Source: Lophius americanus (taxonomy: Eukaryota; Chordata; Actinopteri; Lophiiformes; Lophiidae). From it: a stretch of DNA of 64,000 nucleotides. The DNA is taken from NCBI GenBank assembly GCA_037951165.1, contig JBBDHG010000112.1, positions 172,001 through 236,000 on the forward strand, in the 5' to 3' direction. Position numbers and translations under genes: made by a program. Below, in pieces: positions 12,808 through 22,888 of this stretch. Numbering within the stretch: position 1 is the stretch's first letter; the number at the start of each line of letters is the position of its first letter. The notes under the pieces are model-generated. The model saw only the letters and a program-made list of their open reading frames with translations. It was not told the DNA's origin and did not search any database.

Positions 12808-13682
12808 TCACTGTTTCTCCGGCGTGTTGTTTACCAGAGGCCCGTAGAGGCCGCCGGCGTAGCCCTGCTCCTTATGCAACAATGTCCTGTCCCGGATCAG
12901 GTCACTGAAGGCGTAGTCCATCGGGGGTCTGAAGCCCAGGGTGGGCATCAGCCCGGTGGCGGAGTAAGGTGTCATGAAAGTCAGTCCCCGGCTGTGCGCA
13001 GAGTAGGCCAGCCGCAGCGGGTTCAGTCCCAGGTGAGTGCCCAGAGGATAGGCGCTGGCGTCGGCTCCGAAATGCGGAGCATTTGGCTGGAGAGGAGAGA
13101 ACGCAGAGCGGTTACTGAGTGTCATGGCTCCGGGTAACATCGGCCTTGCCGGCACGGATGTGGAGGACGGCGGCAGCTGTTGGGCGTTCTGGAGCATCCT
13201 CTCCGCGGTCCACGTCTCATCCAGGCCGGTCTTGCTGGAGCCCTGAGCGCCGCTGTTGTTGAGGATCTGCTCGATGGCCTGTACCACATCCTTACCGCAG
13301 CCCTGCAGGACCAGCTCCAGGACGCTCCTCTTGTGGCTGGGGAACACCCGGGTCAGGATGTCGATGGCGTTCATGTGTCTGGCGGCTGTAGAAGACGGGG
13401 ACGGCTCCTGCTCGTCTTTATCGGTCTCAGAGCCGGAATCCGACCCGAGGGAGCTGGCGGAACCAGGGGTATCCCCTCCGTCTTTTAAAGGCTTGGGGAT
13501 CGGAGAACAGAGGAAAGACTCGCTGTCTCCGTTCTCTGAACCTGAGCCTCCATGTCGGCCCTCTGGAGAGGAAACGCCAGGGGCCGAGTCGCTCTCGGTC
13601 GACTTCCCTGCAGAATGCTGCGTGGTGGTGGATCTGGAGAGCTGGCTCTTTGGAAACAGCTCATACTTATGGATACTCGAAT
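12808..13682 (-). CDS. dmrta2: dmrta2 coding exon 2 (DMA domain and C-terminus)
   Basis: Starts after the acceptor TGCCAACAG and completes codon 154 as GAT (Asp), then runs to the stop at 12808. It encodes the acidic/serine-rich linker, the DMA domain and the conserved C-terminal segments. The GC content is far above that of the flanks, as is usual for this gene. Confidence 0.95.
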
Positions 13683-14322
13683 CTGTTGGCACAATCAGAA
13701 TATCACAGATTGTTAAAACATGACAGACATGTAAGGAACATGATGCTAATATTTGCTGCGAGCGAATACGTTCTATGAGTGGATCAACCAGCAACAAAGG
13801 TCGAAGGTCAAGAAAATATCGGCCTAAAACTAAACCCCAGAGCAGTGAGCTCTTCCACTCACCTGAGTTACTCTCGCCGCTGACTGAACCGTACACCTCG
13901 TAATTCGGTCGCGGTGGGATGATGCCATTTGCGGCGGCCAGCGCGAGCCCTTCCGCCGTGCCGTAGAGCAGCTGCAGCTCCCGGGCTTCATTCTCCTCCT
14001 GCGCCTGTTGCCGACGCAGTGCCACTTGCGCAGCCATCACCCGCTGCCTCTCGGCGATCAAGGTGCACTTGGCGCACATGCAGTCCTTCCAGCGACAGTA
14101 GCGCTTGTGCCCCTTTAGTGCAGAAACCACGCCGTGGTTCCTGCACCGGGCGCACTTCGGGGTGCGTGGGTACTTATCGGCGGCGCGCAGAAGGATCGGA
14201 GGCCCACGAAGCAGGCTGCCGGCCATGGACACCGGGATGGAGGCTGCCGCGGCCACTGCTGCCGCTCCCGCATGGACTTGTGACGCAGAGGATACTGTGG
14301 GAAGCTCCTGTCTCAGATCCAT
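12808..14322 (-). CDS. dmrta2: dmrta2: doublesex/mab-3-related transcription factor A2 (DMRT5), complete, two coding exons
   Basis: Spliced CDS of 13863-14322 joined to 13682-12808, 444 residues. It is a nuclear DNA-binding transcription factor; the family acts in forebrain, neural progenitor and olfactory development. The DM domain spans about residues 52-105 (starts PRTPKCARCRNHG) with the intertwined zinc ligands C57, C60, H63, H72, C76, C81, C83 and C86. It is followed by the conserved run QVALRRQQAQEENEA. The DMA domain, specific to DMRTA/DMRT3 proteins, spans about residues 255-297 (NAIDILTRVFPSHKRSVLEL). The C-terminal region has PLRLAYSAHSRGL, GFRPPMDYAFSDL and ends PEKQ, which points to A2 rather than A1. 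The middle is Ser/Gly rich and probably disordered. The start at 14322 (MDLRQELP) matches the family; 40 further in-frame codons upstream do not. Its length is close to fish orthologues and it lacks the Ala/Gly expansions of mammals. Identification is from recalled family sequence. Confidence 0.96.
   Translation of the reverse strand: MDLRQELPTVSSASQVHAGAAAVAAAASIPVSMAGSLLRGPPILLRAADKYPRTPKCARCRNHGVVSALKGHKRYCRWKDCMCAKCTLIAERQRVMAAQVALRRQQAQEENEARELQLLYGTAEGLALAAANGIIPPRPNYEVYGSVSGESNSGEWKSSLLWGLVLGRYFLDLRPLLLVDPLIERIRSQQILASCSLHVCHVLTICDILIVPTDSSIHKYELFPKSQLSRSTTTQHSAGKSTESDSAPGVSSPEGRHGGSGSENGDSESFLCSPIPKPLKDGGDTPGSASSLGSDSGSETDKDEQEPSPSSTAARHMNAIDILTRVFPSHKRSVLELVLQGCGKDVVQAIEQILNNSGAQGSSKTGLDETWTAERMLQNAQQLPPSSTSVPARPMLPGAMTLSNRSAFSPLQPNAPHFGADASAYPLGTHLGLNPLRLAYSAHSRGLTFMTPYSATGLMPTLGFRPPMDYAFSDLIRDRTLLHKEQGYAGGLYGPLVNNTPEKQ
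13683..13862 (-). other. dmrta2: dmrta2 intron 1, 180 bp, in-frame and stop-free
   Basis: GT-AG intron (GTGAGTGG to TGCCAACAG), exactly 60 codons long with no stop in the coding frame. Retention would give a 504-residue protein with a 60-residue hydrophobic insert between the DM domain and the linker. Nothing in the insert resembles a known domain, so splicing is assumed to be the main outcome. Confidence 0.9.
13863..14322 (-). CDS. dmrta2: dmrta2 coding exon 1 (DM domain)
   Basis: Encodes residues 1-153 plus the first base of codon 154. It carries the whole DM zinc module. The exon ends at 13863 in front of the donor GTGAGTGG (phase 1). The ATG at 14322 has G at -3 and G at +4, a good initiation context. 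A CAACAG acceptor-like site lies just upstream, so this exon may begin near 14326 with the leader in another exon. Confidence 0.95.
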
Positions 14323-14754
14323 GACCCTGTTGCAGAATGACGCAGCTAATATATGAAGGAGAATAGTTGTAATTATATATATACTTTTTTTACTTAAACT
14401 AGCAGTGAGCCCTACATATATACTCTCAACATCTCTGGGCAAACAGATGAAGTCTACAGTGTTTGTAGTGATGAGGGTGTCAAGCCAAAAACCTGTTATC
14501 GAAGCTCTAATGGAAGAAGTTCAAGAAGTACAGCAAAAATATTAAAGTAGAGTCGACTTTAAATCCGAAAAACAGGAGAGGAACGAGCATTCCTCTTCTG
14601 CATAAGCTGAAGTGTCCAGGAGGAGTGGATGTTGCTACGCACCACAGCCTGAGACACTAACTTCCTCCAGAGATCGTCAGTGGATACAGAGCCCTCTCTC
14701 CCTCTCTATTGTTGCTCTACGTTTTCATTAGACAAATTTGACAACAATGTGGCG

Positions 14755-14800
14755 TCTGTCATTGGCCAAAGGAGGAAGGAGCGATCTGATTGGCCTGCCT
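14755..14800 (-). promoter_or_regulatory. dmrta2: candidate dmrta2 core promoter: paired inverted CCAAT boxes
   Basis: Two ATTGG motifs on the plus strand (14761-14765 and 14789-14793) read CCAAT towards dmrta2, 28 bp apart, as in NF-Y driven promoters. CCAAT boxes normally sit 60-100 bp upstream of the start, which predicts a start near 14670-14710 and a leader of about 350-390 nt if unspliced. No TATA box is evident. Function is inferred. Confidence 0.45.
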
Positions 14801-14829
14801 CCTTTTTCAACTGTGTCCACCCAAGTTTT

Positions 14830-16339
14830 TCTTCCTTCCAAATATCAAGTGTTAAGATTCTCAAGGGCGGAAAGCTAAAATCGATGCTGTGCATCTGAGA
14901 AAAGATTTCTTTTTTTTTTTTTTTGAACAACAGCCTATTTCATTCCATTTATTCAGCAGCATGGATGAGATGCTGCCAAATAGGACACCATAAAAAATGA
15001 TATTATAGATTTCGTCATACATTAATGTCTGTATATTTGTCAGTAAATATATAGTATCATGACAACATTCATGCTGCTAATTAATTAAGATGAGTTGAAG
15101 ACTATTTTTATCCATTTTCCCCCACACATAGACAAGCCGTGACTGTAATCTACGCAGCTTGGAAGGTAAGTATCATTTCTTATATTGCTTCAAGAGGAGA
15201 TTGTGAACGACCAGGAGAAAGTCTATATTTGTGAGTTATTTTCTGCAAAGGAAAGATATGTATTCGAATTAATTAGCTTTGCACAGGCAGAGTTTAAATA
15301 TTACACATATATGAAGTTTCTATATAAATGGCAGGTTTCAATATTTGTTTTATTATCTGTTTAACTTTCGTTTATACTTTCTAAATATTAGACTATTTTG
15401 TCATATTTGAAATCAGTTTGTATGGTGTGTGGATTAAATGAATATGCATGAAACCAATGGCTTTATTTGTCTTTATTTCGATTTGAAACATTTGATTTAT
15501 AAAAAAGGATTATTCGCTTTTGCGAGTGGAAAAATGTTGCTTGTTCTTCCCTTTTTTTTCTTCATATAACGCCGTTCCAAACATCGAAATAAATAGTTTA
15601 TTTTCTACTTTTGTGAATATAATTATTAATAAGCTTTCAGAAGTGAGAAAAAGACGCTTCGCATCTTTATTTTCTAATTTAATTTGACCAGTTGTTGAAA
15701 AAACATTTATCTTATATATATATCTTTACCTATTTACTTTATAAAATACTTAATTATAATAAAGAATAAGAATGTAAATAATACATTTACCATATATATA
15801 TATATATATTCTTAGCTCAACACGATCATGTTATATTACAGAATTAATTGCCCTATTATGTCATCTTTTTTCTTCTTAGTACGTCGGTTTCTCTGTCTCT
15901 CGGTTCTTGTCTTTTATTTTTTCTTTATTCTTTCTCAGTAATTTGTAGCGTTGCAGTGGGAACTACAAATATTTGGATTTCAAAAATAATTTGTTCACAG
16001 TTCAATCATTTGAAGTAAGCGCAGGACTGCCTCGCAGTGGGGACAATACTGGAATGATTGCAGAAATGTAAGAAGTCCACGAAACACAGAGCTACAAAAG
16101 GGCATCTGAGCGCCAGTCACCTGCTTGTTCACCTGTTCACTCTGGAGGTTGATCATGCAGTTATTTGAATTCAGATTAAGAAATTATAGATTTATTTTTA
16201 TTTTTTTCAATCAACAATTGTCATTTCCTTGGAGGGTGGCCACAAGAGTCTCGGTGAAGAAGTTGAAGCTGGTAATGAGAAAGATGTCTGCTGGCTGTGC
16301 AGCAGAGAGTGTGTGCAGCCTTTCATGCCTCCCCCTCCT
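14830..16339. other. gene-free dmrta2 upstream flank
   Basis: AT-rich sequence with short TA runs. No gene or clear repeat. Confidence 0.6.
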
Positions 16340-16460
16340 CCCAGCCTCATTGTTTACTTTCTGAATCACTGTAAGCAAATGCCATCTGTTTCCCTCTCCG
16401 CTGTCATCTGCACCTTAATTACCTAGCCAACAGGCTAACAGCGACGATATTAAAACTACA
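16340..16460. promoter_or_regulatory. candidate regulatory block 2 kb upstream of dmrta2
   Basis: Clustered motifs: CATTGT (SOX-like, 16348), TGTTTAC (FOX-like, 16351), CATCTG E-boxes (16383 and 16405) and TAATTA (homeodomain, 16416). Conservation could not be tested; called from motif density and position. Confidence 0.35.
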
Positions 16461-16799
16461 TCTTTTTGACATTCAAAGTAATTACGTGCATGGCCAACGT
16501 CACACTTGGATGCGCTTCCTTCGCACGAGAGTGCAGCAAAGGCCCGGCGCCCAATGGAGAGATTAAGGGCCTACCTCTCACCTCAGGATAGATTATATAA
16601 AAAATAAAACACACGTCCCATTCAAGCAGTCAGTGTAATATGTAGTCCAACGTAGAAATAGACCAATGCTTCTCAGTCTTTGCGCTGTCTCTTATTCAAT
16701 GCCGCTTCTCATTTGTTGGGAGTTTAATTGACGATTATTTGGGCTTGACGAGTGTAGATTGAGCCTTATTTGTCCTTGGAGAGCTGCTGGTTAATGTTA

Positions 16800-16990
16800 T
16801 CAAATGTGAATTAATTCTAAATCATGTCCGCTAGAATTACCTCTGGATAAACTATCACTGATTTCATTCGAAGAGTTCATTGTCTGAAAAAAATATGCAT
16901 TATGATAGGGATTATGTTCACTATTATTCCTCCAGGACCAATTAAAAATTCCTCCCACGCAATTAAAAGTGACTGTGAGGACTTGGAGAA
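16800..16990. promoter_or_regulatory. candidate regulatory block 2.5 kb upstream of dmrta2
   Basis: Contains TTAATT (about 16811), ATATGCAT (POU-like, 16893-16900) and two CAATTA cores (16939 and 16960) in repeat-free sequence. Inferred only. Confidence 0.33.
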
Positions 16991-17139
16991 ACCGACATTC
17001 TTTTAGCCACTTCATTAGGCATTAGGCCTATGCATCAAAAAACTAAGCGATGCTTTCATTTCTTTCAGGAAGGCTACAGACGAGTGGGTTTTTAACACCC
17101 TTTTAAGATCAGTACAAAGGCCATGCTTGATCCAACATA

Positions 17140-17450
17140 TGTAGCAGCATGTTTCCGCTGCCCCTGCACCCCGGCACGGCTTTCTAGCGGCCTCTCCCAC
17201 TGCCGCTGCCCCGCCTGCAGCCCTGCTGGGCCCGGATCCCCTCCCGCGTGCTCCCGCCGCAGCAGCCGGTTTCGTCCCGCAGAGGTTAGAGTAGCAGTTA
17301 GACAAGGGACCGCGGAGAAAAGAAACGCACGGGGTTCTTCACAGAAGTTTTTACACGCTTGACGGGAACAGCAGAGTGGACCCGGGCTTTTAGACAAGAG
17401 GCTTTTAACCTGCCGCTTCACAACGGCTCCAGTGCGCCCGGGAGACTGAT
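17140..17450. promoter_or_regulatory. isolated CpG island upstream of dmrta2
   Basis: About 25 CpG dinucleotides in roughly 300 bp of GC-rich sequence inside an AT-rich region. Short ORFs on both strands (up to 109 codons) are composition artefacts without domains. It may be an alternative dmrta2 promoter or first exon, a noncoding-RNA promoter, or a Polycomb-type island. Confidence 0.6.
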
Positions 17451-18559
17451 CGGGCTAAATGCATTCCTATAAGGCCAAAGTCAGGGGAGCAGAGGAGGCT
17501 CCAATATCCCCGTTTTCAATCTGATGTAGTAACACAAATTAAAGCTTTTGTACAGTAGTTTAATTTTTAATGACTGTGTGTGCAATAATATGCACGCCTT
17601 TACCATTCAGGTCTCAATAATGGAACGAATTCTGACTTCACCTATTAGGGCCGATGTTTTCATGATCCTTGGCTTAAATAAAACTAAAAATCATGTTGTG
17701 TTCGGCCAATGATTCAAAAGTTTAAAAAAAAAAGATTACATATCGGTCAAATAGTCACATCAAACCCGATAAATAAAAAATTGAAGATCCTGCATTTCCT
17801 GAGAGTTTATTATCCCGCATCGTGAGTATATCAATCTGTTTTGGCTGAATTTTGCTGCTATAGCCTGTAACAATATGCTCTTTGAAATTATAAAAAAAAA
17901 TTGCAAAGTACCGAAGGGGTTTTGAGTTATTTAAGTATGCCTTTCATTCTGCCTGGGGTAATATGCAAAATATGCTGAATCTCTCTGAGCTTTGGTCCAT
18001 CTTAGAAGATTGGGATGAATGTGCACCCGACTGTAGATGTTTGGACTGATTCATAAAACCCCTACTTGATCCCTGATGTTAATAACAAACACGGATGATT
18101 TGATTTCGTCGTTTATTTCTGATATTTATGTCGATTATTGGAAGTTTGCAACACTGTTCAAATAACAGTTATATATAGAATTTATCAAACTAAACCTTTT
18201 GAGTAAAAGAGTTTACACAGTGTACCACATTGAAATTGAGAAGATGGCCAAATCAATTTCTTAATTAGAGTCTATTTATAAATCTCAAGTTTGAAAAAGA
18301 AATAAACGAAAAACCAATTTCATGAAGTTACTAGCATGCTTCATCTTGAATTGCACGGCTCATTAAATGCATGCTTACCATCAACAAAATGTATTCAATA
18401 AATCAATAAGTCAATAAATTATAATCTTGTAAATATTCTTTTAACGTAGTGGTGGCAATTGGTGGCCTTTTTTTTTTTTCTTTAAAAGAATTGCCAGACC
18501 GGTTGCAGTCCATGAGCTGCAAACACTTGAAACCTTGAAGAGTCTCTCAAGCATCACTC
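17451..18559. other. gene-free stretch
   Basis: AT-rich, nothing recognised. Confidence 0.6.
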
Positions 18560-19110
18560 CTCACCCGCTAGAATAACACTTCATTGTAAGTGGGGCTGGG
18601 GGGTCCCTGCCATGAATATCTCAAAAAAATCTTTGGTGTCATCCTCTGCCAAAGCTGTTGGCCAGCACTCAGGCAATCTCTGCCCTGGAGGAAGGTTGGC
18701 AGGGATTATCAGTTTAATGAATGGGCTACAAGTGTTCATCAACACAGCCAGATTATTGGAGTCTTGCTTTCCCTTCTGCAAGCCGGGGAGTGGGATCTAA
18801 CTCCAGTATATGTGTGTGTGTGTGAGGGGGGAAAAAGAGCTACACACTGCAGCCAATTAAAATGCGCTCTCCCGTGTTCTGTCCCTCCACATCTGCCTTC
18901 TTTTCTCCACCGACGAATGGCAGAGAAAAGGGGGCAACCCGTGAATAAGCACTCATTGAGATCACAGATGGAGTATGGCTTTCTTTTTGTGAGAAATTTG
19001 AGAAACACCATTGTCCGCAATCAAAACTCAATGTGTTCGCCTACAATGGTGCCGTCTTTGAGCGCCGCCGCTTCAATTGGCCTTGTTTTTGAAACTTGAA
19101 GTGTTCTGCA
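18560..19110. promoter_or_regulatory. possible regulatory sequence between dmrta2 and faf1
   Basis: Higher-complexity, repeat-free DNA (except a short GT run near 18810) between two AT-rich stretches. A 169-codon plus-strand ORF (18590-19099) crosses the GT run and has no recognisable domain, so it is not called a gene. Confidence 0.3.
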
Positions 19111-19325
19111 CAAAGACCTGGCCCTCCTGGATGTCACCAGCGGTTCACTACAGGTTGTGTGTGTGGGTGAGTGGGAGCGCGCGTGAAGCCCAGAAAGAGG
19201 AAAACACAATTAAAATGAAGTTGTAATTACTCTCCTTCACACCACTGCACCAATTCAGGACCCCACTGGCTCATTTATTGCTATATCCCAAGCCGCTGAT
19301 AATCCGAATACCACAGGTCTTTCTG

Positions 19326-20995
19326 AGGAACACTAGTGTGTGTTTGTGTGTGCGTGCGTGAGTGTATGTGAAGAATATAAGTGTGTGTGAGGAACATTTG
19401 TGTGTGTGTGAGGAACATTAATGTGTATGTGCGTGAAGGAACATTTGTGTGGGTGTGAAGAAAATTTGTGTGACTGTAAGGAACATTAGCGTGTGTGTGT
19501 GGAACATATTGTGTGTGTCTGTGTGTGCGTGACGAACAGGTGTGCGTGTTTATGTTTGTGTGTGTGTGAGTGTTAGTGTCTAGAGAACGAGTGTGGGAGG
19601 AACATTAGTGTGAGTGTGTGAAAAACAGTGTGTATGCGTGTGAGAAACGTGTGTGTGGGGAACATTTGTGTGTCAGGACCATTAGCTTGTGTGTCTGTGA
19701 TCATTTGTATGTTTTTGTGTCAGGAGCATTAGCGTGTGTGAGGATATTTAGCTTGTCTGTGTGAGAGGAAAATGAGTAAGTGATTGAGTAACATAAGTTC
19801 ATGTAAGGAACATTTGTGTTTGTATGTTTGTGACGAACATGTGTGTTTGTTCAAGGACAATAGTGTGAGTGTGTGTGGAACATTTAAGTGTGTGTGTCTG
19901 TGTGACAAAAATTTGTGTGTGTTTGTCTATTTGTTTGTTTGTGTGTTTGAAAAACTTGTGGGAAGAACATTAGTTTGTTTGTGAGGAACATTAGCGTGTG
20001 CGAGGAACATTAATGTGTGTGAGGATCATAAGTTTATGAGGATTATTAGTGTGTGTTTGTGTGAGGAACGTAAGTGTTTGTGTGTGAGGAGAAATATTTT
20101 GTGCATGTCCGTGAGGAACTTTAGCATGTGTGACGAACATTTGTGTGTGTGTGTGTTTGTGTGTGTGAGGAACATCAGTGCGTGTGTGTGTGAGGAATAT
20201 TAGTTTGTCTCCGAGTAACATGTGTGAGTGTGAGGAACATTATAGTGTGTGTGGGGAACATTAGTGTGTTTGTGGTAGAAACATAATCTGTCTGTGTGTT
20301 TGTGTGGAACATTAGTTTGTGTGTTTGAGGAAAATTAGTATGTGTGTGTGAGGAACATTAGTGTGTATGTGTGAAGAACATTGTTGTGTGTGAGGATCAT
20401 TAGTATGTGTTTGATGAACATTTGTGTGCTTGACAAGGAACATTAATGGGTGTTTGTGTGAGGAACATGTGTGTCTGTGTGGCGTCATGAACATGTCTGT
20501 GTGTGTCAGGAAAATAAGTGTGTGTGTGATGAACATTAGTGTGTGTTTGTGTGTCTTTGTGACATAGGTGTGTGTATGAGGAACATTAGTGTGAGTGTGT
20601 AAGGAACATTAGTGTGAGAGTGTGTGTAAGGAACATTAGTGTCAGAGCGTGAGGAACATTAGTGAGAGTGTGTGAGGAACATTAGTGAGAGTGTGTGAGG
20701 AACATTAGTGAGAGTGTGTGAGGAACATTAGTGAGAGTGTGTGAGGAACATTAGTGAGAGTGTGTGAGGAACATTAGTGAGAGTGTGTGAGGAACATTAG
20801 TGAGAGTGTGTGAGGAACATTAGTGAGAGTGTGTGAGGAACATTAGTGTGTGTGTTTGAAAACCTTAGCGTGTATGTGTGTGAGGAACATTAGCGTGGGT
20901 GTGTGTGACGAACACGTGAGTGTGTGAGGAACATTAGTATGGGGAACATTAGTGTGTGTGTGAGGAACATAAGTGTGTGTGAAGTACATAAGTGT
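19326..20995 (+). repeat. GTGT-rich minisatellite, units around GAGGAACATTAGTGTGTG
   Basis: About 1.67 kb of degenerate 18-30 bp units built from GAGGAACATTAG plus GT dinucleotides. Short ORFs rich in Cys/Val or His/Thr within it are artefacts. Confidence 0.95.
20651..20834 (+). repeat. homogenised core of the minisatellite: eight perfect 23-bp units
   Basis: Eight consecutive exact copies of a 23-bp unit starting GAGGAACATTAGTGAGAG, with a partial ninth from 20835. The surrounding array is far more divergent. Confidence 0.93.
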
Positions 20996-21990
20996 TCCCT
21001 TTAGGGGTCGCCACAGAGGATCATCTGTTTCCCTCTGGCCATTTCCTTTGCATCTTCATGTGCCACACCAACAAACCGCATCTCCTCCTTCACCACGTCC
21101 ATAATTCCGCGCTCTGGTTTTCCACTTTCCAGCCCTGCCAAACAAAAATCTTAACATATTCAACTTTTCCGCTTCCCTCTCTACCTCCTGCCTTTCGGTC
21201 AGAACCACACTCTCTAAACCACAGAGCAGAGCTGGTCTCACTACCATCTTGCAACCCATCCCTTCGCTCTTGGTGCTTCTCTTCTGTCACAGATAACTTC
21301 TGATACTCTTCTCCACCTTGCCTGCACTCGCTTCATCACCACACTTCCCGTTACCAAGTACTTACCCTCCTGCACCTTCTTCACCTCTACTCCTCATTTC
21401 CCCCCGATTCCCTTTCAATCACACACGTATTCCGTCTGGCAGCAACTGACCTTTCTTCCTCTTCACTCTAGCGCAGGCATCCACCTTTCCAGGTATTCTT
21501 CAACCTGCTCTCACTACAGATTACTTTGTCCTCAAACATCATCGTCCATGGAGAGTCCTGCCTGAGGCCATCGGTCAACCTGTCCGTCCCAATAGAAAAC
21601 AAGAAGGGGCTCAGAACCGATCCTTGATGCTGTCCCAACTCAACCTTGAACCCATCTGTTACTCTTCCTGAAAACTTAACTGTTGTCCTACATATCCTGT
21701 ACAACTTTTTCAGCCTAGCTTCAACTAATCTTCCCCAGATCATGGTTCTGTGCGTCAGCTTTATCCCTTTGTAGTTGCTACAGATCCTTACATCACCCTT
21801 GTTGTTGATAATCGGCACCAGTACTCTTTTCCTCCATTCCTCAGGCATTCTCTCACTTACCAACATGTTGAACCTTCTTGTTAATACTCCATACGTCCAC
21901 CGGTATATCATTAGGACCGACCGCTTTTCCATTATTCATCCTTTTCAGCGCTTCTCTCACTTCATCCTTACTAATCCTTTGGATGAGGTG
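20996..21990 (-). mobile_element. broken RTE-like LINE: reverse transcriptase and C-terminal remnants
   Basis: Minus-strand fragments match the fish RTE-type retrotransposon ORF: SKDEVREALKRMNNGKAVGP (about 21925-21985), SERMPEEWRKRVLVPI with CSNYKGIKL (about 21740-21850), VELGQHQGSVLSPFLFSI and SPWTMMFEDKVICSESR (about 21500-21650), then VRPALLCGLESVVLTERQE (about 21180-21240) and a CGDP end (about 21005-21020). It has at least one frameshift, lacks the middle of the RT domain, and the catalytic FADD box reads FEDK. Its 3' end touches the minisatellite. It is inactive. Confidence 0.88.
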
Positions 21991-22347
21991 AATATGACTT
22001 GAATTGTGTTATGTGACTTAAAACAATTTCTAATTATCTTTTCATACTCTTTATTTTTAATCTGAAAACTTTGAATGGCTCTAGTGTTCATATGCCTGCT
22101 GAATGCACATTTGAACAGCTCTTACTGAGAATAGAGCAGCCCCTTCTCTGTATGAGCACCCTCTGCAAGAGCGAGCACCAGCTTGACCAGCAGTGATGGT
22201 TTACTGCTTTCACACAGGAGAACCACAGAGGGGTTGAATAAGTCAGAATGTAGATTCAACAGACAGATTTCTGATGAATATTTACTTGTACATCACAAAC
22301 GGATGACATTGATTTTTATTATTTTTTTCTTTTATCTATATAAAATC

Positions 22348-22453
22348 ATTATGATAGGGAAATGAAAATATTCTCTTTGCCAGACATAACATTAGGAACG
22401 ATTTCAGAAACAAGTAGGGCAAAGGGATATTTTCATCATTTCCCTATCACAAT
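22348..22453. repeat. imperfect foldback, about 35-bp arms
   Basis: Arm 22348-22381 pairs with 22417-22453, sharing the GATAGGGAAATGA core and AAATAT/CTTTGCC segments with a 3-bp gap and few mismatches. The loop is about 35 nt. MITE-like in size. Confidence 0.8.
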
Positions 22454-22813
22454 ACAAATAAATGGTAAGCTACTGCCAGTGGAGGCACCGTAGAAGATTC
22501 ATCTAAACTGACAGAGTTATTTCCCCACATAAAATACATTAATAAAATATTTTAATTTCTATTTTGTTTGAAAAGGATGAGTTAATGTAGACTAACTCAG
22601 GGCTTCATTTCAAATTAAAAAGTTGTACAAATAATAATATAATTGAAGAAAACAACTTGATATTTCTGGAAAATGAAATTCATCATACTTTTTCGTAGTA
22701 GATTTTTAAACTTGACTTCGATTGAAAAAACCCCACAAAAAAAAAAAAAAAAAAATCTGGCTTCTCTAAATGAGTTCAGGTCAATGTGGCCGCACCAAGT
22801 CATAATAATAATA

Positions 22814-22818
<5 letters not shown>

Positions 22819-22888
<70 letters not shown>
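22819..22888. repeat. (TA)n(CA)n microsatellite
   Basis: TA repeat 22819-22875 continuing as CA to 22888. The isoleucine/tyrosine ORFs across it are artefacts. Confidence 0.95.

Noticed and set aside
12760..14356. Plus-strand ORFs of 83-155 codons
   Set aside because: Antisense shadows of the GC-rich dmrta2 exons; no similarity to any family.
14323..14442. Forty in-frame codons upstream of the dmrta2 ATG, with another Met at 14442
   Set aside because: The sequence is AT-rich, unlike DMRTA2 N-termini, and crosses a likely splice acceptor; MDLRQELP matches the family start.
17092..17421. 109-codon minus-strand ORF and its plus-strand partner in the CpG island
   Set aside because: Low-complexity Ala/Gly/Arg or Pro/Ser/Cys translations expected from GC-rich DNA; no splice or domain support.
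18590..19099. 169-codon plus-strand ORF between dmrta2 and faf1
   Set aside because: It crosses a GT microsatellite, has no recognisable domain, and overlaps open frames on the other strand.
19784..20536. Cys/Val- and His/Thr-rich ORFs near 20 kb
   Set aside because: Translations of the GTGT minisatellite on the two strands; no start context or domain.
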